From Chrysomallon squamiferum (Eukaryota > Mollusca > Gastropoda > Neomphalida > Peltospiridae): a stretch of 64,000 nucleotides of DNA. The notes below the pieces were generated by a model, which saw only the letters and a list, made by a program, of their open reading frames with translations, was not told where the DNA came from and made no database searches. Both the position numbers and the translations under genes were made by a program. The DNA is taken from NCBI GenBank assembly GCA_012295275.1, contig CM022679.1, positions 16,243,842-16,307,841 on the forward strand, read 5' to 3'. Shown here one piece after another: positions 39,151 through 52,144 of this stretch; position 1 is the first letter of the stretch; every line of letters starts with the position of its first letter.

Positions 39151-41030
39151 ATCTGAGTAATCAGCCCAGATTATATGAGTCATGAAGCATTTAATAAATA
39201 TTTTCACATTTGTTCTGGTTTATATATTTTTGGTCTAATGTATGATTATACTAATATTTTAATTTAAGCAATTACTAGAATATGGGTCTTTGGCATGACG
39301 ATTTGAAGTTTTCCTATTTGAAAATGTCTTACTTTTGTATATGTACTTTGAAAACCAACTTTAATTAGGCTCTCACTCCTGGTTCTAATCCTTTTTGTCG
39401 TGAAAATATTTTAGTACTTTCGACCAAAGTCAGTTTACAGAATACTGGACTAGAATATAATTTTTAAAAATATTTTTCACTAACCACTTTTCGAATTTGT
39501 TATAAGTTATTAAATAAAAAAGGACGAAAATGTCCTTGTTCGTGAAACAGGTATCGCATTTTCTTTCACAGAAATATTCTGTTTTGAAAATAATATTAAT
39601 AAAATAAATATACATCTAAAAGCTCTTCTTATCGTGTATATAAGTTAAACGTTTTGTCGAAAATCATACATTTATTCCATTTGTTTTATCGTTAAAATGA
39701 CATATCTGTGATTTACTGCAGCAATGTTTATCTCTTCATTAAACAAATAATAATAATATTAACTGGAAAATCTTAAGTTAAAGTACTGAAATGTTACACA
39801 AATAAAGAATTTATAGTGGTAAATGGATAAAATATTTCGACTGTTTCCGTAATGGTATATTATTGTAATCGCATTGGTTGTTAGAACTTGCCGAAGATTA
39901 GCGATTAATAATAGCAGGTACTTTGTTGTGATCACTGAATACCAGTTGAGTTAAACGGCTGCGCTACCTGTCGACAGAAGCTGCAAACGCTAAATAAAGT
40001 AAACCCTCGTGACGATAAACTTGTTACAGGTGCATTGAAAGGTTACCAGTCTTTTATTTATGAAATATACGCCTACTACCTACTTTACTGGTTTTGAGGG
40101 ACTAGATGATGTTAATGAACGTCTCGAAATGTTATTAATTCATAGCTTTATTAACTGACTTTGTAACGATTGTTTAGTAGTCCGAACAGTATTAAAATAT
40201 TCTTATTTATTTGAAATTATTTTTAAGAATATAGAATAATACAGGTACCCGGAAATGGGCGTTTTTTAAAACTTAAACTGTGTACCGTTATTAATTATGG
40301 ATCGATTTTCTTAGTCCCATTCAGTAACTGTAAAAAAAAAAAAACACGTCAAAACGTCTGCATACAGAATACCTTTACTAGCTTTAGAACCACATCTACC
40401 ATTATGATCATATAAGGAAAATGAAATTAACATTTTCTGAAGAGCATAGTAGTCAAGTTTCCGATCTGGCATGTGGAACATCATAATTAATAATAGATCA
40501 TTTTGCATATGGCAAGGGTGTTTTTTAAATACAAAAGTATACCAGTTTTGTATATTGTTTATCAGTAATGGTGTTTCATAAAACAAAATATAATATAAAC
40601 ATGTTTTAAAATTTGTTTTATTTTTATCAAATTTGTTTTATTAAAAAGTGCACATTAAATAAGAAGAAATTTGAATACTAAAAAATAATGTTATATCATA
40701 AAAAAGCCACCAAATATTTAAAAATAAATCTTTGAGCCTATTTTATGTCATGTAAAACCTCATAGTATAATTACCATTTTAGATATTATTATAAATCTTT
40801 TAGATATTATAAAAAGAATTCATTACATTTTATACTATATTACATTTTCTCATTTAATGAAAATAAACTGAATTCACTTAATATCATTTCATTGCTGTAG
40901 GAAAAGATGTTAGGTAAAAGGCCATTATTACAGTTTTCATGGTTTTCAAAAAAGTAAAATGTATAATCTTAAATATCATTGTGATTTTAATGGGTAATGT
41001 TTTTCTCACAACCTTTCTCATTTTTTCAGA
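39151..41030. other. divergent intergenic region / LMTK 5' noncoding part
   Basis: A second CpG-rich patch lies at about 39840-40150 (for example CTGCGCTACCTGTCGACAG near 39960). It could be the LMTK transcription start or a noncoding first exon, because a splice acceptor (TTTTTTCAG) precedes the LMTK coding exon at 41031. The remainder, 40300-41000, is AT-rich with nothing recognised. Confidence 0.45.
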
Positions 41031-41099
41031 TCATATTCATTGAAAACCATCTTTTAATGGATGTCAAAATGTAAGATGATGAACTTGTAAATTTTGAAA
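41031..41099 (+). promoter_or_regulatory. LMTK 5' UTR with short upstream ORFs
   Basis: Between the acceptor ending at 41030 and the start ATG at 41100 lie two tiny upstream ORFs: ATG 41057-TAA 41074 and ATG 41061-TAA 41090. Both end before the main start. If the transcript uses this acceptor they would precede translation of LMTK and may lower its efficiency. Confidence 0.5.
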
Positions 41100-44000
41100 A
41101 TGTTGCCAGTTTGGCTCATACTTGCCATTGCTGTTCCTGTGGTTTTGGTGATTGCACTTCTCGGATGCTTAGACTGTCTGAAGTATAAAAAGAGGTTTCA
41201 GGTTAGTTAAAATTAGTTTTAGAATCTTGTAAAAATAATTCTGTTATCACTTTCAAGATATTTATTTATTTATTTTTTTTTTTTTTTAATTCACTTTAAA
41301 TGAAAAGGAGTTAAAGGTGTGAAACTTGTTTTATTTTGATAAAAATTTGAGAAGTGACGCTTTTATTTAGAATTTTTATGTTTGTTTTTAAATTTCTGTC
41401 AGTGTACAGAACACTGTAGAGTATGTCTGCCAAGCATCCCTGTTGTAGCACTATTTGATTATGGTCCTTTTTTTATTAGTGCCTTTTCATAATGTAATGG
41501 TGCCCTTTTGGTCATTGACCCCACCCCACATCAGAAAAGCTGGATCAACCAACATGCATCCATATAGTTCTGTTATGATTAAGTTTAATGCCAAGACTAA
41601 AATAATTAGTTGGAAGTATGTGTCATTTAATAGTATACTAAATGTACACCTCTCTGTGTATTTTATGTGAATATTAATTTAAGAAAAACCCAACAAACGA
41701 AATAAATCTATATTATTTATCTCTAAGGATTATTTGTTAAAAGGACTTTGTATTTTATATAGCATTTTAAAGATGAAGAAGATGGCAACAGAGTAGAATC
41801 AAGAACTAATGCAGGATATTTTCCTGAGACAGATAGCTCTGATCAAAGTGGGGTCAGCTCCACTGAGGTCCAGATTGAACCTTTGCCTGATATCCTTGTA
41901 CAGACAACAACAAGGAAGCCACGAATCGGATGTGTGGAAAAAAGCAAACAGGATGCAGCTTTTAAATTAATTAGTTAGTGTTTATTTTACCTGCAATTTT
42001 CATTTCAATTTGGCTTTCGTTAGTTGTAAAAGTAATAAAGCATTAAATGTCCTTTTATTATTGATTTGTTATGATTATGTAATATGTTATTAATTAATGT
42101 TCCATTTTTTTTTTTTTTTGTAACTATTTTTGTTAGCGTCAAGATGAATTTTATTTTGCTTAAACATCTGCTGAAGTGGTAAAATTATGTTATAATGATA
42201 ATATTGAATTAAAAAGGAGAGGAATTTTACTTAAACTATCAAAACATTGAATATTTTAACACTTTCATTGCAAGAATTGCTAAGCTATTATATTAATTTT
42301 TGTGATTTGTTAGATACATAAATCATTCTAAATATACTAAATTAATGATTATCATTACTTAAAATTTTAATAAATGATTAAACAAAATGTTTTTATTCTA
42401 TTCTAGCATCACATCGTTCATTTCCACGTCGTCAACTAACATATTTGAAGGAAATTGGGTCAGGATGGTTTGGTCAGGTAATTTCTTATTTTTCATCTTT
42501 TAATTACCAAACTTTCTATGAAGAAAATATATCTATTAAAATTTAAGGAATGCTGAATGTAATTTTTGAGTTGTTATAATTCCTTTTTATGGCCCAGCAG
42601 ATGAGGAACCAAAAATAATTGACATTAAGTAATTTTTGTTAAAATTTTAATAGTAATTTGAATAAAACATGTTTAATTTTAAATGTATTGTTTAATTGTG
42701 AAGCTACATTTTTCTGAATTTTTGTAATTGTATCAAGTTCAGAAATGATGAGATATTGTTGCATTTTCTTTTAGATCATAGAATCCGATGCAGAAATGAT
42801 AATTTTAGGTGTAGCACGAAGTCGTGTTGTAGTGAAAATTTTGAAAGATGAGTGTACCAAATCAGAACAGAAAATATTCCATGAAGACATTGCACCATTT
42901 AGGTATAATAGTCTTTTTCTCCAAGTGATCACTGCATTTATGAGTTAGAAAATTATCTCCCTTTGCACGTACCTTGATATGTTGCTTTGTTTTGTTCATG
43001 GAGTTTGGGCATGTCTGGCTTTATTATAAGATTAACTTATTTCTAGCTGAAGATACTTCATTGTAATAATTCATAAACATAGCTGGATTTTAAAAATTAT
43101 ATTTTTTAATTAAAATAAAAAAAATAATTCTCCACCATTGGAATATTTAGATACTTTTTATGACAGTGATTATTATTTTTGTTATGGAATGAGTTAAAAG
43201 ACAGATTTTTTTTCCAATATTTCCCTTCTGCTCAGACTTTAATACTTCAGAATTAACATACCCAAAATAAGGGTATGCAGTATCACAAAACACAGAATAT
43301 TTCTGAACATTTATGTATAAAGATAACGGGTATATGTAAATGAAAATGATTCAGGTTTGTTTATTTTTTTAAAATATTTTTCAGAGAGTTAGAGCATGGA
43401 AATGTTCTGCGAATGTTGGGCCAATGTACTGAAACAACACCAGTTCTTGCTATTTTTGAATTTGCCCAGATGGTGAGATTTTGTTATTTTATTTTTGTGT
43501 TTTTTGCTTTCAATTCTTGATTCTTTGACTTTACACAGTAATTGTTATTAACTAAGGATAGTGTGTCTGTAAAAAAGATTGCATGATCCTCAGTGTTATC
43601 TTATATATTGGCTTCATCTGATAATGTTATTAAAATGCATGTTAGAAACATAACAAAAACAATTTCTTTTATTTAAAGTTTGTTCGTATTTCAGGGTGAC
43701 CTTAAAACATATCTGAAAAAGCAGAAACTGGAAGACAACAAACTTCCATATCACCAATTTCTCAAATTTGCCATAGATGCTGCCAGTGGAATGGCTTGTC
43801 TGCATCGCCATGGTTATGTACACCAGTAAGATTGTTTTCAGTATATAAATTGAAAAAAATATGTAGATTAATTTTTCTCAGCGTAACATCTTAAATTTGC
43901 CCATCACCTTACATATATATCCATATGATTATAAAGTTTAATGTTTATATGAAAATAGTATTGAAACAGAAATTATATTTTAGTTTGTTGTTGTTGTTGA

Positions 44001-47000
44001 TGTGCTAGTGTTATCTGTAATATTATTACTTTTAATTACAGTGATTTTGCAGCACGGTCCTGTCTTGTTTTTTCTGATTTGATTGTTAAAGTTGGGGACT
44101 ATGGAATCACTGAAGAACAATTTCCGGTTTGTGCTTATTTATACAGTGTAATACATCTATTAAAAAAGAAGAATATATATATATATATATATTGCCATAC
44201 ATAAAGGCTTAGATATTGTTATATTTAAGAAATTTTAGTTAACTAATTCTTGAAATATATTTGTCATCCAGAAGTATATTTAAATTAAGACACTGGTATT
44301 TAAATTTCAAACAAGAAATTTAGACTATAGTAACATTTTATTTTATTAATATAGTATGGAGATCACTATTGTATGTAAGTGTAAAAGACAGAAAAATGGA
44401 AATAAAATATATTAGGTACCACATATATATATTGAATCCACAAAAACAAACAGAATAAATTTATAATTTTTGTAGAAATAAATATATTGGATCATTGTTT
44501 GAATAATGAATAAGAAGAAATAAACTTTTTTTTTTGGCTCTGCAGGACGACTACTACATAAGTCATCAAGAAATGCTTCCTGTCCGCTGGATGGCTCCTG
44601 AATCACTCAGTCACCAAGCAGACATCTGGCAAACTGCTGTTATCACCAAGGAGGCAAATATTTGGTAAACTTTTGTTTTATTTTTACAACCAGTTTTATA
44701 TCCTGTTTTTTTCAAAGGTTTTTTTGTAATATTTATAATCTGGGGTGGTAGCTTTGAGACTACTACACTGGTACCTTGAGTTACGAGTGCTCCAACTTAA
44801 GAGTTTTTCAAGCTCCAAGCAACCACCCAGTTGATTTTTCGCTTTGAGTATCAAGCCAAAATTTGAGTTATGAGCGAGCTTCAGATACTTTGCTGCTAGT
44901 TGGCACAACGAACAACACAACATCCATGCAGCATCCCACAACTCACTTGTTTACTTCACGTAGTTACCGCCTAAGAAAGTGAATGCAAAGGGCAGTGCTG
45001 AGAAGAAGAAGTGGATGGTGTCCATTGAATTAGTGCTTGAATTCATAGAAAAACATGAGCAAGGTTGCATATAGTCAACTAAGCTAAGCAGTATGAGCGT
45101 AGTACTTCTACGATATGTACCATACTGAAGCAGAAGGAATTGGTAAAGGCTGTAATTCCAGCCAAAAGCGTTAAAATAATTGGTCTAATCTCCAAGATAA
45201 ATACACTTTACAAAACCAATTTATTTCTTAATATTCTCTTTTATTTTGTTTTTATACAGTATTTGTCATTTATAAATATATTTTTGTTATTTAAAAACAT
45301 GTTACAAAAAAAAAAAATTGGGGAATTTTTGGGGCTGGAATAGATTAATGGTAGGTCAACTAATTTCAGTTGGGAAAATTGTTTTAATGTATGAGCAAAT
45401 TGAGTTACGAGCTCATAAGTCAAGGCACCATTGTAGTTGTAAATATGGAGTGTTCAGTGTATGAGATGTCTTCTTTGTGTAACTGTCCATTTGTTTAACA
45501 CAAAGTCACAGTTTACTGGCATAACTGTTAGCTGCCATTAATTGTAAGTTAGGAGGCATTAGTTTTTGCTATATGTACAAAACTGTTATCAGTTAATCTG
45601 ATTTTGGCAGTCAGATTCCTTGCTTAAGTAATAAAGTAGAAGAGTATTTAATGTTCTGAATTTATCATTTGTTTATTTTTGTTTTGAATTTTTATCATTT
45701 TTCTTTAAAGTCAGCATTTATTTCTTCCAACATTTATTTTTTGTTAATTAATTTTTTAATTTGTTTTCAGTTTTTCTTTTATTTAATTTAATTTCATTTG
45801 ATTTTATTAAAGTTAACTGTAAGTTTGTCTATACAAATGTTTCAGGTGTTTTGGTATTTTGTTGTGGGAGGTACTGAGCTATGCTGCACAGCCATACACT
45901 GACCTGACTGATGATATGGTTCTGCAGTTGGTTGTAGAGGATAAGGTGGTCAAGCTTTGCAAACCAGATCTGGACATTTTGTTTTTAGACAGGCTGTAAG
46001 TTATTATTGAAAATTCTACTGTTGTTATTGAAAATGTTTTGAGATCTATTTTTACTTATTAAATTATGTATTTAAATTCACCATTATCGTTAGTGTAAAT
46101 ATTTTGAAATCTCTTTTCATTATTAAATATATGTAAGTATACATTTAAATTCCTCAAAGTGACCCTAAATATATTATATATTTTTATTTGTTTCTCCAGC
46201 CCATTACTTTAAATAACTAACACATATTAAAAGGATTTGGTACAAGAATTTAGGAAAACAATTCCTTATGTCTTATACAACAGTCTTTCATAGCAATAAG
46301 TGAAAGTTTTAATGCCACAAAATTGAATTTTAAAAAACATTATTATATATGAACAACTTCAGACTTGTTTTAAGTTTTTTTTATATATATTGACAATTTG
46401 AGTATGTTAATTTTATACATGGTAGCATAGAAACATAGTATATTCATGAATATATAGTTTAAAAATATATAATTTACCATTTGCTTAAAATTTCTTAGCT
46501 ATAAACATTTTTTTAATTTTTAAGATTGTTATCTGTGGTATTTATGTTACATGGTTTTTTCTCTTTTTTTTCTTCCTTTTACTTAGTTATGAAGTAATGC
46601 AGTTTTGTTGGCTGAATCCAGGCCAGCGCCCTACAATTGTTGAAGTCCATGCATTGCTGGAACACATATTCACGAAGATAACAACTCCCCAGACAATGGA
46701 TTCAGATTTTGAAACCAGATGGAATAGCATAATACCATCAGAAGCAAGAGTTATCACTGTCAGTGACAGTCGACCCAAGACCCGAAAATCTAACAGTTTT
46801 GACTCAGATTTTGTTCCACTGACGGACACTGCTGTAAAATTGCCAAGAAAAAGCGTACAGACAACATCAATAGAAAACATTTCCATAATCAAAACACCAG
46901 ATGCAGTTTCTGAAATCAAAGACAACAACCAGTTGTCAGATGTTATCAATGCCAGAGATAAAATGTCAGGAGATGCACCTCTGTCAGAATTCAGTAATAG

Positions 47001-48810
47001 TGCTCAGCTTGGAAAACAACTGCCAAGCCACTTAACCAGCACTCCAGTAGATAAACAAACACAACAAACCCTAAAGCCAAATTTAGTTCAGAAAGATAGC
47101 AATGCATCCAGCAAATACAAGTCACTTAATTTTAATGACTCTGAAAGTGTTTTAAATCATTTGTCTTATAACACTGAAATTTATCCAGATACTATGGAGA
47201 GTGGTAAATTTGTTACTGCTAGTAGTTCCATAGTCACCGTAGAATCCACTGATACTGCTGAAAGTGATTATTTGGACTTTGGTGAATTGGTGAATGCTGA
47301 TAATTTGGGTGAAGCCACTGTGGTCAAAGAGAATGAAGATACCATCCTTCTCAACAACTGTCAACAGATAGGAAGTCCTTCTGCTTTTTCAATGAGAAGT
47401 AGGTCAAGTGGTGAGGAATCATTTGTTAGTGTCCCGGAGAGCCCAACAGTTGGTTCATTACCAGAATCTGAACAGCATTCTTCTGATGTCTTAGCATCTA
47501 CTGATGATCAGACAGAAGATTCAAAAGAAACAGTTGCTGAAGACACTACTGCTTCTGAAATCAGCAAGACAGAATCACTGATTGATGATAATATAAATAA
47601 TGATGAAGAATTGGTGAAAAATGAATTAGCTGAAAAAGACTTTCTTGAGGATAATGACGAATTTGGAGAGTTTGTATCTGTACCAGTTGAAGATCCTCAT
47701 TTAGTGACTCTGGCAAAACCCAGTGAAGAAGAAAATATCAGCAAGCTGGCACCTGAAACTAACAATGAAAATGAATTTAATTCATTGAATAAATCAGCAC
47801 CCTTGGCAGCCATGGACATTTCTGAAGATGAACCAACAGCGAAAGGAATGATATTGTCTCCTGATGAGAAGGTAGGTACTTGTGTTGAATTTGTTAACAA
47901 TGATAATGATGATGAAAATAATACCTCATCATCTGATTCTGAGGATGATTCATCATCAGACAGTGGAAAATCATATATCTGTGATAATAATGATCTTGAT
48001 TCTGAAATAGCAAATGGAGAGTTGTGTGTTAGTAATAATGCATTTTGTGACAATAATAGCAGTGGTGCTGTTGATGAAAATGCTGATGACCAGGATGAAG
48101 ATCATCAGGAAGAGCATGGTGACAAAGATCTGGAACTTGTCAGTGAAATGTATCTTTCAAAAGGAGTTGTGTCACCACAAGCTTTTGAAAGGTCACTTCT
48201 ACCTCTTGAAACCATTCCAGAAGATGCACAGACTGTCTCAGACACTAGTTCAATGGAGACAAAGTTTGATGATGTATTCTCTTCCCAGGACAATTTTGAG
48301 TGGGATGACTTCATGGGTGAAGAACTTGTAGGAAAAGACAAACTTGGTGAAAGTTTGGCTAAAGCCAGTTTGGAAATCTCTGACTGGAGGCTTGATTCTG
48401 CTAGTTTCCACAGCAACACTAGTCTCGGGAATTCTTCAGATGATGTGATTAAAAACAAAGGATTGGAGAAGGAAAACACAGCAGATATTGTAGAATCAGT
48501 TCAATCTGAGAATGAGGTAAAGAATCATAGGTTTCAGACACAACACCCACGCATTGCCAATTTATCAATTAATCGTTATTCTGTACCCTCTTACTCTCAT
48601 GTTAGTGCAGATTCAAACCAGTTTTATTCACTTTTAGAAAGTTTAGATTTAGAAAATGAATCACCTCCAAAAGACAGTAATGATGGTTTGTCAAGACAGT
48701 CAGCTGATAGTATTTTCTCCACGGTTACTCCTATTGTTGTTGCCAAATCACTTTCATCATCTGATGTTGCTAGTTTCAGTCATGTGCATGACAGTGAGAC
48801 AGATGTTTAA
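41100..48810 (+). CDS. LMTK: LMTK/AATYK-type transmembrane kinase, complete, 1102 aa
   Basis: Ten coding exons: 41100-41201, 41763-41973, 42407-42477, 42775-42902, 43385-43472, 43695-43825, 44042-44126, 44546-44664, 45846-45995 and 46587-48810. They total 3309 bases with consistent phases. Lemur-tail kinases are endosomal membrane kinases with a long disordered tail. Residues 4-22 form one hydrophobic helix, followed by C23 and C26 (possible palmitoylation) and KYKKR. The kinase domain is about 112-393: glycine loop GSGWFG (122-127), VVVK lysine K149, HED with E165 as the likely helix-C Glu, catalytic loop HHDFAARSC (D245), DYG (D263), APE (288-290). DYG instead of DFG, with a Ser/Thr-like spectrum despite a Tyr-kinase fold, is typical of LMTKs. 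The loop Asn that binds Mg is Ser here (S250). The acidic Ser/Asp/Glu-rich tail of about 700 residues is encoded by the last exon. It includes DFGEL (592-596), EFGEF (720-724) and the repeated phrase FVSVP. The family call rests on TM position, GSGWFG, GDYG and tail length. Confidence 0.92.
44766..45433. mobile_element. internally deleted pogo/Tigger-like DNA transposon in an LMTK intron
   Basis: Terminal inverted repeats: left CACTGGTACCTTGAGTTACG, right (reverse complement) CAATGGTGCCTTGACTTATG. TA flanks both sides (44764-44765 and 45434-45435), as expected for Tc1/mariner-superfamily insertion. The plus strand encodes a broken helix-turn-helix: KKKWMVSIELVLEFIEKHE followed by a TAG stop, then in another frame QYERSTSTICTILKQKE and AVIPAKSVK. 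This is the CENP-B/pogo-type DNA-binding N-terminus of Tigger transposases. The DDE catalytic region is missing. The element is 668 bp and inactive. Confidence 0.88.
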
Positions 48811-48838
48811 AGGGATGACAAGAAATAACTAACAGCAA

Positions 48839-48844
48839 GGTATG
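48839..48844 (+). other. donor-like splice site just after the LMTK stop
   Basis: AGCAAG|GTATGA lies 28 bases past TAA, so the 3' UTR might be spliced. A candidate acceptor (TATTTTCAG) ends at 53054. Nothing else supports this and it should not be taken as established. Confidence 0.2.
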
Positions 48845-49809
48845 ACTGTTTTATTGGTTCTCAAACTGGCTTGTTTGGTGTTGTAATCACTCGGTTGTTA
48901 AATGTTCTGTTGCACAGGGTGTTTAGAAATAGTTTATTTCTTTTCATTCTTTTGTTTGTTGTATTTTTCTTCTTAAATAATCTTTTTTATTCTGAATTAA
49001 CATTTTTATAACTTGCCAGTAAAAAAAAAAAAAAAAAACATTGATATTAATTTAACAACATAACACAGGAGATAAAAACTGTTTAAGAAAACCCCCAAAA
49101 AATCAACTTTTCCCTAGTAAATAAATATATGAAAAAATACTCCTATTATAAGAATTATAAAATAGTTTAAAAATATATTGTAGACTTCTATTAAGAGAAT
49201 GTAACAGAGACAGTTTATCTACAGTATATTAATACTGAAAACTGAATTATTAAATTATTAAAAACAAAGAGTATGTAGACTATTTTATAATTATCAACAG
49301 AATTTCAGATGATCAAGTAACATGTTCAGTTTAAAAAAATAAATAAATATCTGTTTGAATAGCAGTGAATTTAGCTGATCTTCTTCTAATTGATGCTTCT
49401 ATTAAAATAAGTTGATAAATCTGCAATATGTTTTCAGTCCTTAATAGTCTTTGTTAAATTTCTGTTTACATATTATCTTTCACCTACTGACAGATTTATT
49501 TGGGTTTTCTCCCTTCAGTAATATTTTTAAAAAAAATAAAAATTTATGAGTCTCATCTTTAAATCAGTCAATTTAATTTAAATGCCAGTAATTTTGTTAT
49601 TTATTTAAAATTTGTTGGGTAATTTAAAAAAAAAATATATATATATATTGTTTACTTATTTATTTCATTTTATTATTATATATTTTTAAATGATTTCCTG
49701 TGCCACTACTTTTTGATTGCCTCAATTATTATAATGCTAGGAACTGATATCATTTTTGGAAAAAGTGATTTAATATATCATTTTATAATGTAAACAAATT
49801 TTGTTTTTA

Positions 49810-49876
<67 letters not shown>

Positions 49877-52024
49877 CAAATAAAGAAAGAAAGAAAATAA
49901 ATTTTAAAATGACAAGTAAATAAATAAATATCTCTGTTTTATCATTTATAAAGTTTTGTATAACATATATATTCTCTAACATCACTGATAATATATCAAT
50001 CATAATAATTGACAGTTTGTATAATTTGTTTATCACATTAGTATATGATCAGCTAAAGAACAGGTACTTTTTTATTTTTCTGGCTTACATGCTAGAAGTT
50101 GACATGGGATTATTTTCTAATTATCAGAGTGGGTTTGAACAAGTAAATAAAAACTGGCTTTAAGTTTCATTTTTAAGCATTCAAATAAAAATTATTATTA
50201 TTATTATTATTATTTTTTTTTTTTTTGGTTTGTTTGTTTGCTCTGCATGATTATTAACTGTTCATTGTTGTTTTTTTTTTTTTCCTTTTATATATAGATA
50301 TATTATGAATTTGGTTCTATATGTGTGTAACTATAAACTGTACCAAAATCAAAGATAGTTTTGTTTTGTTTCTTATAATATGAGAGAACACAATAATTTA
50401 TTTATTCATTTATATAATTATATATATAATTATTATTTTATTTTGCATGCCTTTCTGTTATGTATAATTTTGTGAGTTTGTATTAATGAATAGAATGAAA
50501 CCTTTTCAGTGTTCACTCATAAATATTTTATTAAATTATTTCTTCCTCTCTAAATGAAAGAAAAAATTTGAACTGTAAAGAAATAGCAAGTTCATTTTCA
50601 GACAGAGTCAGCAGAAAAAGTAGTGATGGTATTTATTAATGAATTTATAGATTTCATTAATGTTAATGCATTAATCTCAGTTTTTAGCCATAAAATGGTA
50701 AGTTAATAACCATATACAAGAACATGGAATAAATTACTTAACCATCTCAAGATCAGTTTTATGATACAAGCAGCTTCAGTTTATCTCTCATGCTTTTAAC
50801 TGTTAATGGAAATTGCAATTGTTTTTACAATTTCTTATTATTTGTTTTGTTTTATTTTTTTATTTTTTTATATTCTATATATATATATATGAAGTATAAT
50901 TATTTGAATATTTGGAGAAAACAAATTCAGCTGCTTATTTATTATGTTTAATGAAGCATTCAAGACCACCACCATTTGCGTCAAAATTTTTTTTTTTTTA
51001 ATTGTTTGTCAGTTCATAGTTGGACTAAAATAATTGTAAAATGAAAACCAGGAAGTTTGAGTCACATGACTGGACAAGTATTTAAGGCCTACGTGCCAGG
51101 CTTGAAGGAAAGTAACCTGTTTTATGTTATTGGAGCACACTATAGTGTGGTGGTTTACATTGTTAGCCATTTCTCAGTTCAGAGTGTGCCTGTTACTCCA
51201 GAAAGAAAACTATATCAGATAAAATAGAGAGAAAAATATATTATTATGGAATTATAATAACTAATTCACTTTTTTGATAATTAACTAACTTTTTATTCAT
51301 ACATACATGATATATATATATATATATATAATGGCTCAAGTATCCACTATCACCATACAGATAAGTTAAGTAACATCCATTTTTTTTCTTTTTCGTAAGG
51401 TTTATTATTTCTGTTTAGCAGCTGCTAAAGTAGCTTAATTATTCTTTATTTCACTATAATTCCTAATTGTTCACTCCAGAATATTGTTTTTACTGTCTTT
51501 CAGTTAATTATTACTTGCTACAGGTTATGTATAATCAGTAAAGATTAAAAGCTGATAATTATAACTTAACTGTTACAAATTATTTTGTGTATTGTAAACT
51601 AATATACTTTTTAAAAAGTCTTTTAACTGAGAAAATTAATAAATTTTTGAAAATTTATATATTGAGAAGATGTATTTATTTTACAAATAAAGCTATAATG
51701 TGCTATTTAGCAAAATTCAAGGCTCACCTACAGAATCTTTTCAGTTTAAATTTTGTTTTATTTTATTGATTTATTCAACAGCTTTACACAAAACAATAAT
51801 AATTTCAAGTAAAAAACAATATTTTACATATTATAATATAAATTTAAATTTAAATTTAAAGTACATAAAATAATCCTCAAAATAGAAAATATAGCAATCA
51901 TAGTTACTAGGTTTGTTGAAAGGAAGCATCTGAAGTTTACTTGGGTGGATGTGCATGGTGAAGGGATATTAGTTTCTCCATATCAGGCTATAAGGCAATA
52001 AAAATAAGTCTTTGATCCTGTGTT
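48845..52024. other. intergenic / possible LMTK 3' UTR
   Basis: AT-rich DNA with homopolymers, an AAT array at 49809-49873 and an ATT array near 50190-50213. AATAAA occurs at 49120-49125. No further coding sequence is supported. Confidence 0.5.
49809..49873. repeat. (AAT)n microsatellite, about 21 units
   Basis: Pure trinucleotide array. On the minus strand it reads as poly-leucine in one frame, which explains the open frame over it. Confidence 0.97.
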
Positions 52025-52144
52025 CAGTAATTTTCAAGTTGTTTCTGTGCTTGGTTTTGATGCCACTTTGCCATCTCCCTACTGTCCCCCTAGATCTTTT
52101 CAGCACCCCCAGGGGAATGATACCATCTAGTCTGGGAATTACTG
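52025..52144. mobile_element. possible hAT-like terminal fragment / mini-MITE
   Basis: Ends are CAGTAATTTTCAAG (left) and, reverse-complemented, CAGTAATTCCCAGA (right), matching at 11 of 14 bases. The interior has the CCCC/GGGG-rich look of hAT ends (CCCCCTAGATC, CACCCCCAGGGG). Flanking 8-mers do not match, so the boundaries or the class may be wrong. Confidence 0.4.

Noticed and set aside
46587-46949. Antisense open frame of 120 codons over the LMTK last exon, and similar ones at 47697-48053 and 48105-48479
   Set aside because: They mirror the Ser/Asp/Glu-rich codon usage of the sense strand, have no splice context and no recognisable domain. They are shadows of the LMTK exon.
49770-50036. 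Minus-strand open frame with poly-leucine
   Set aside because: It is the translation of the (AAT)n microsatellite.
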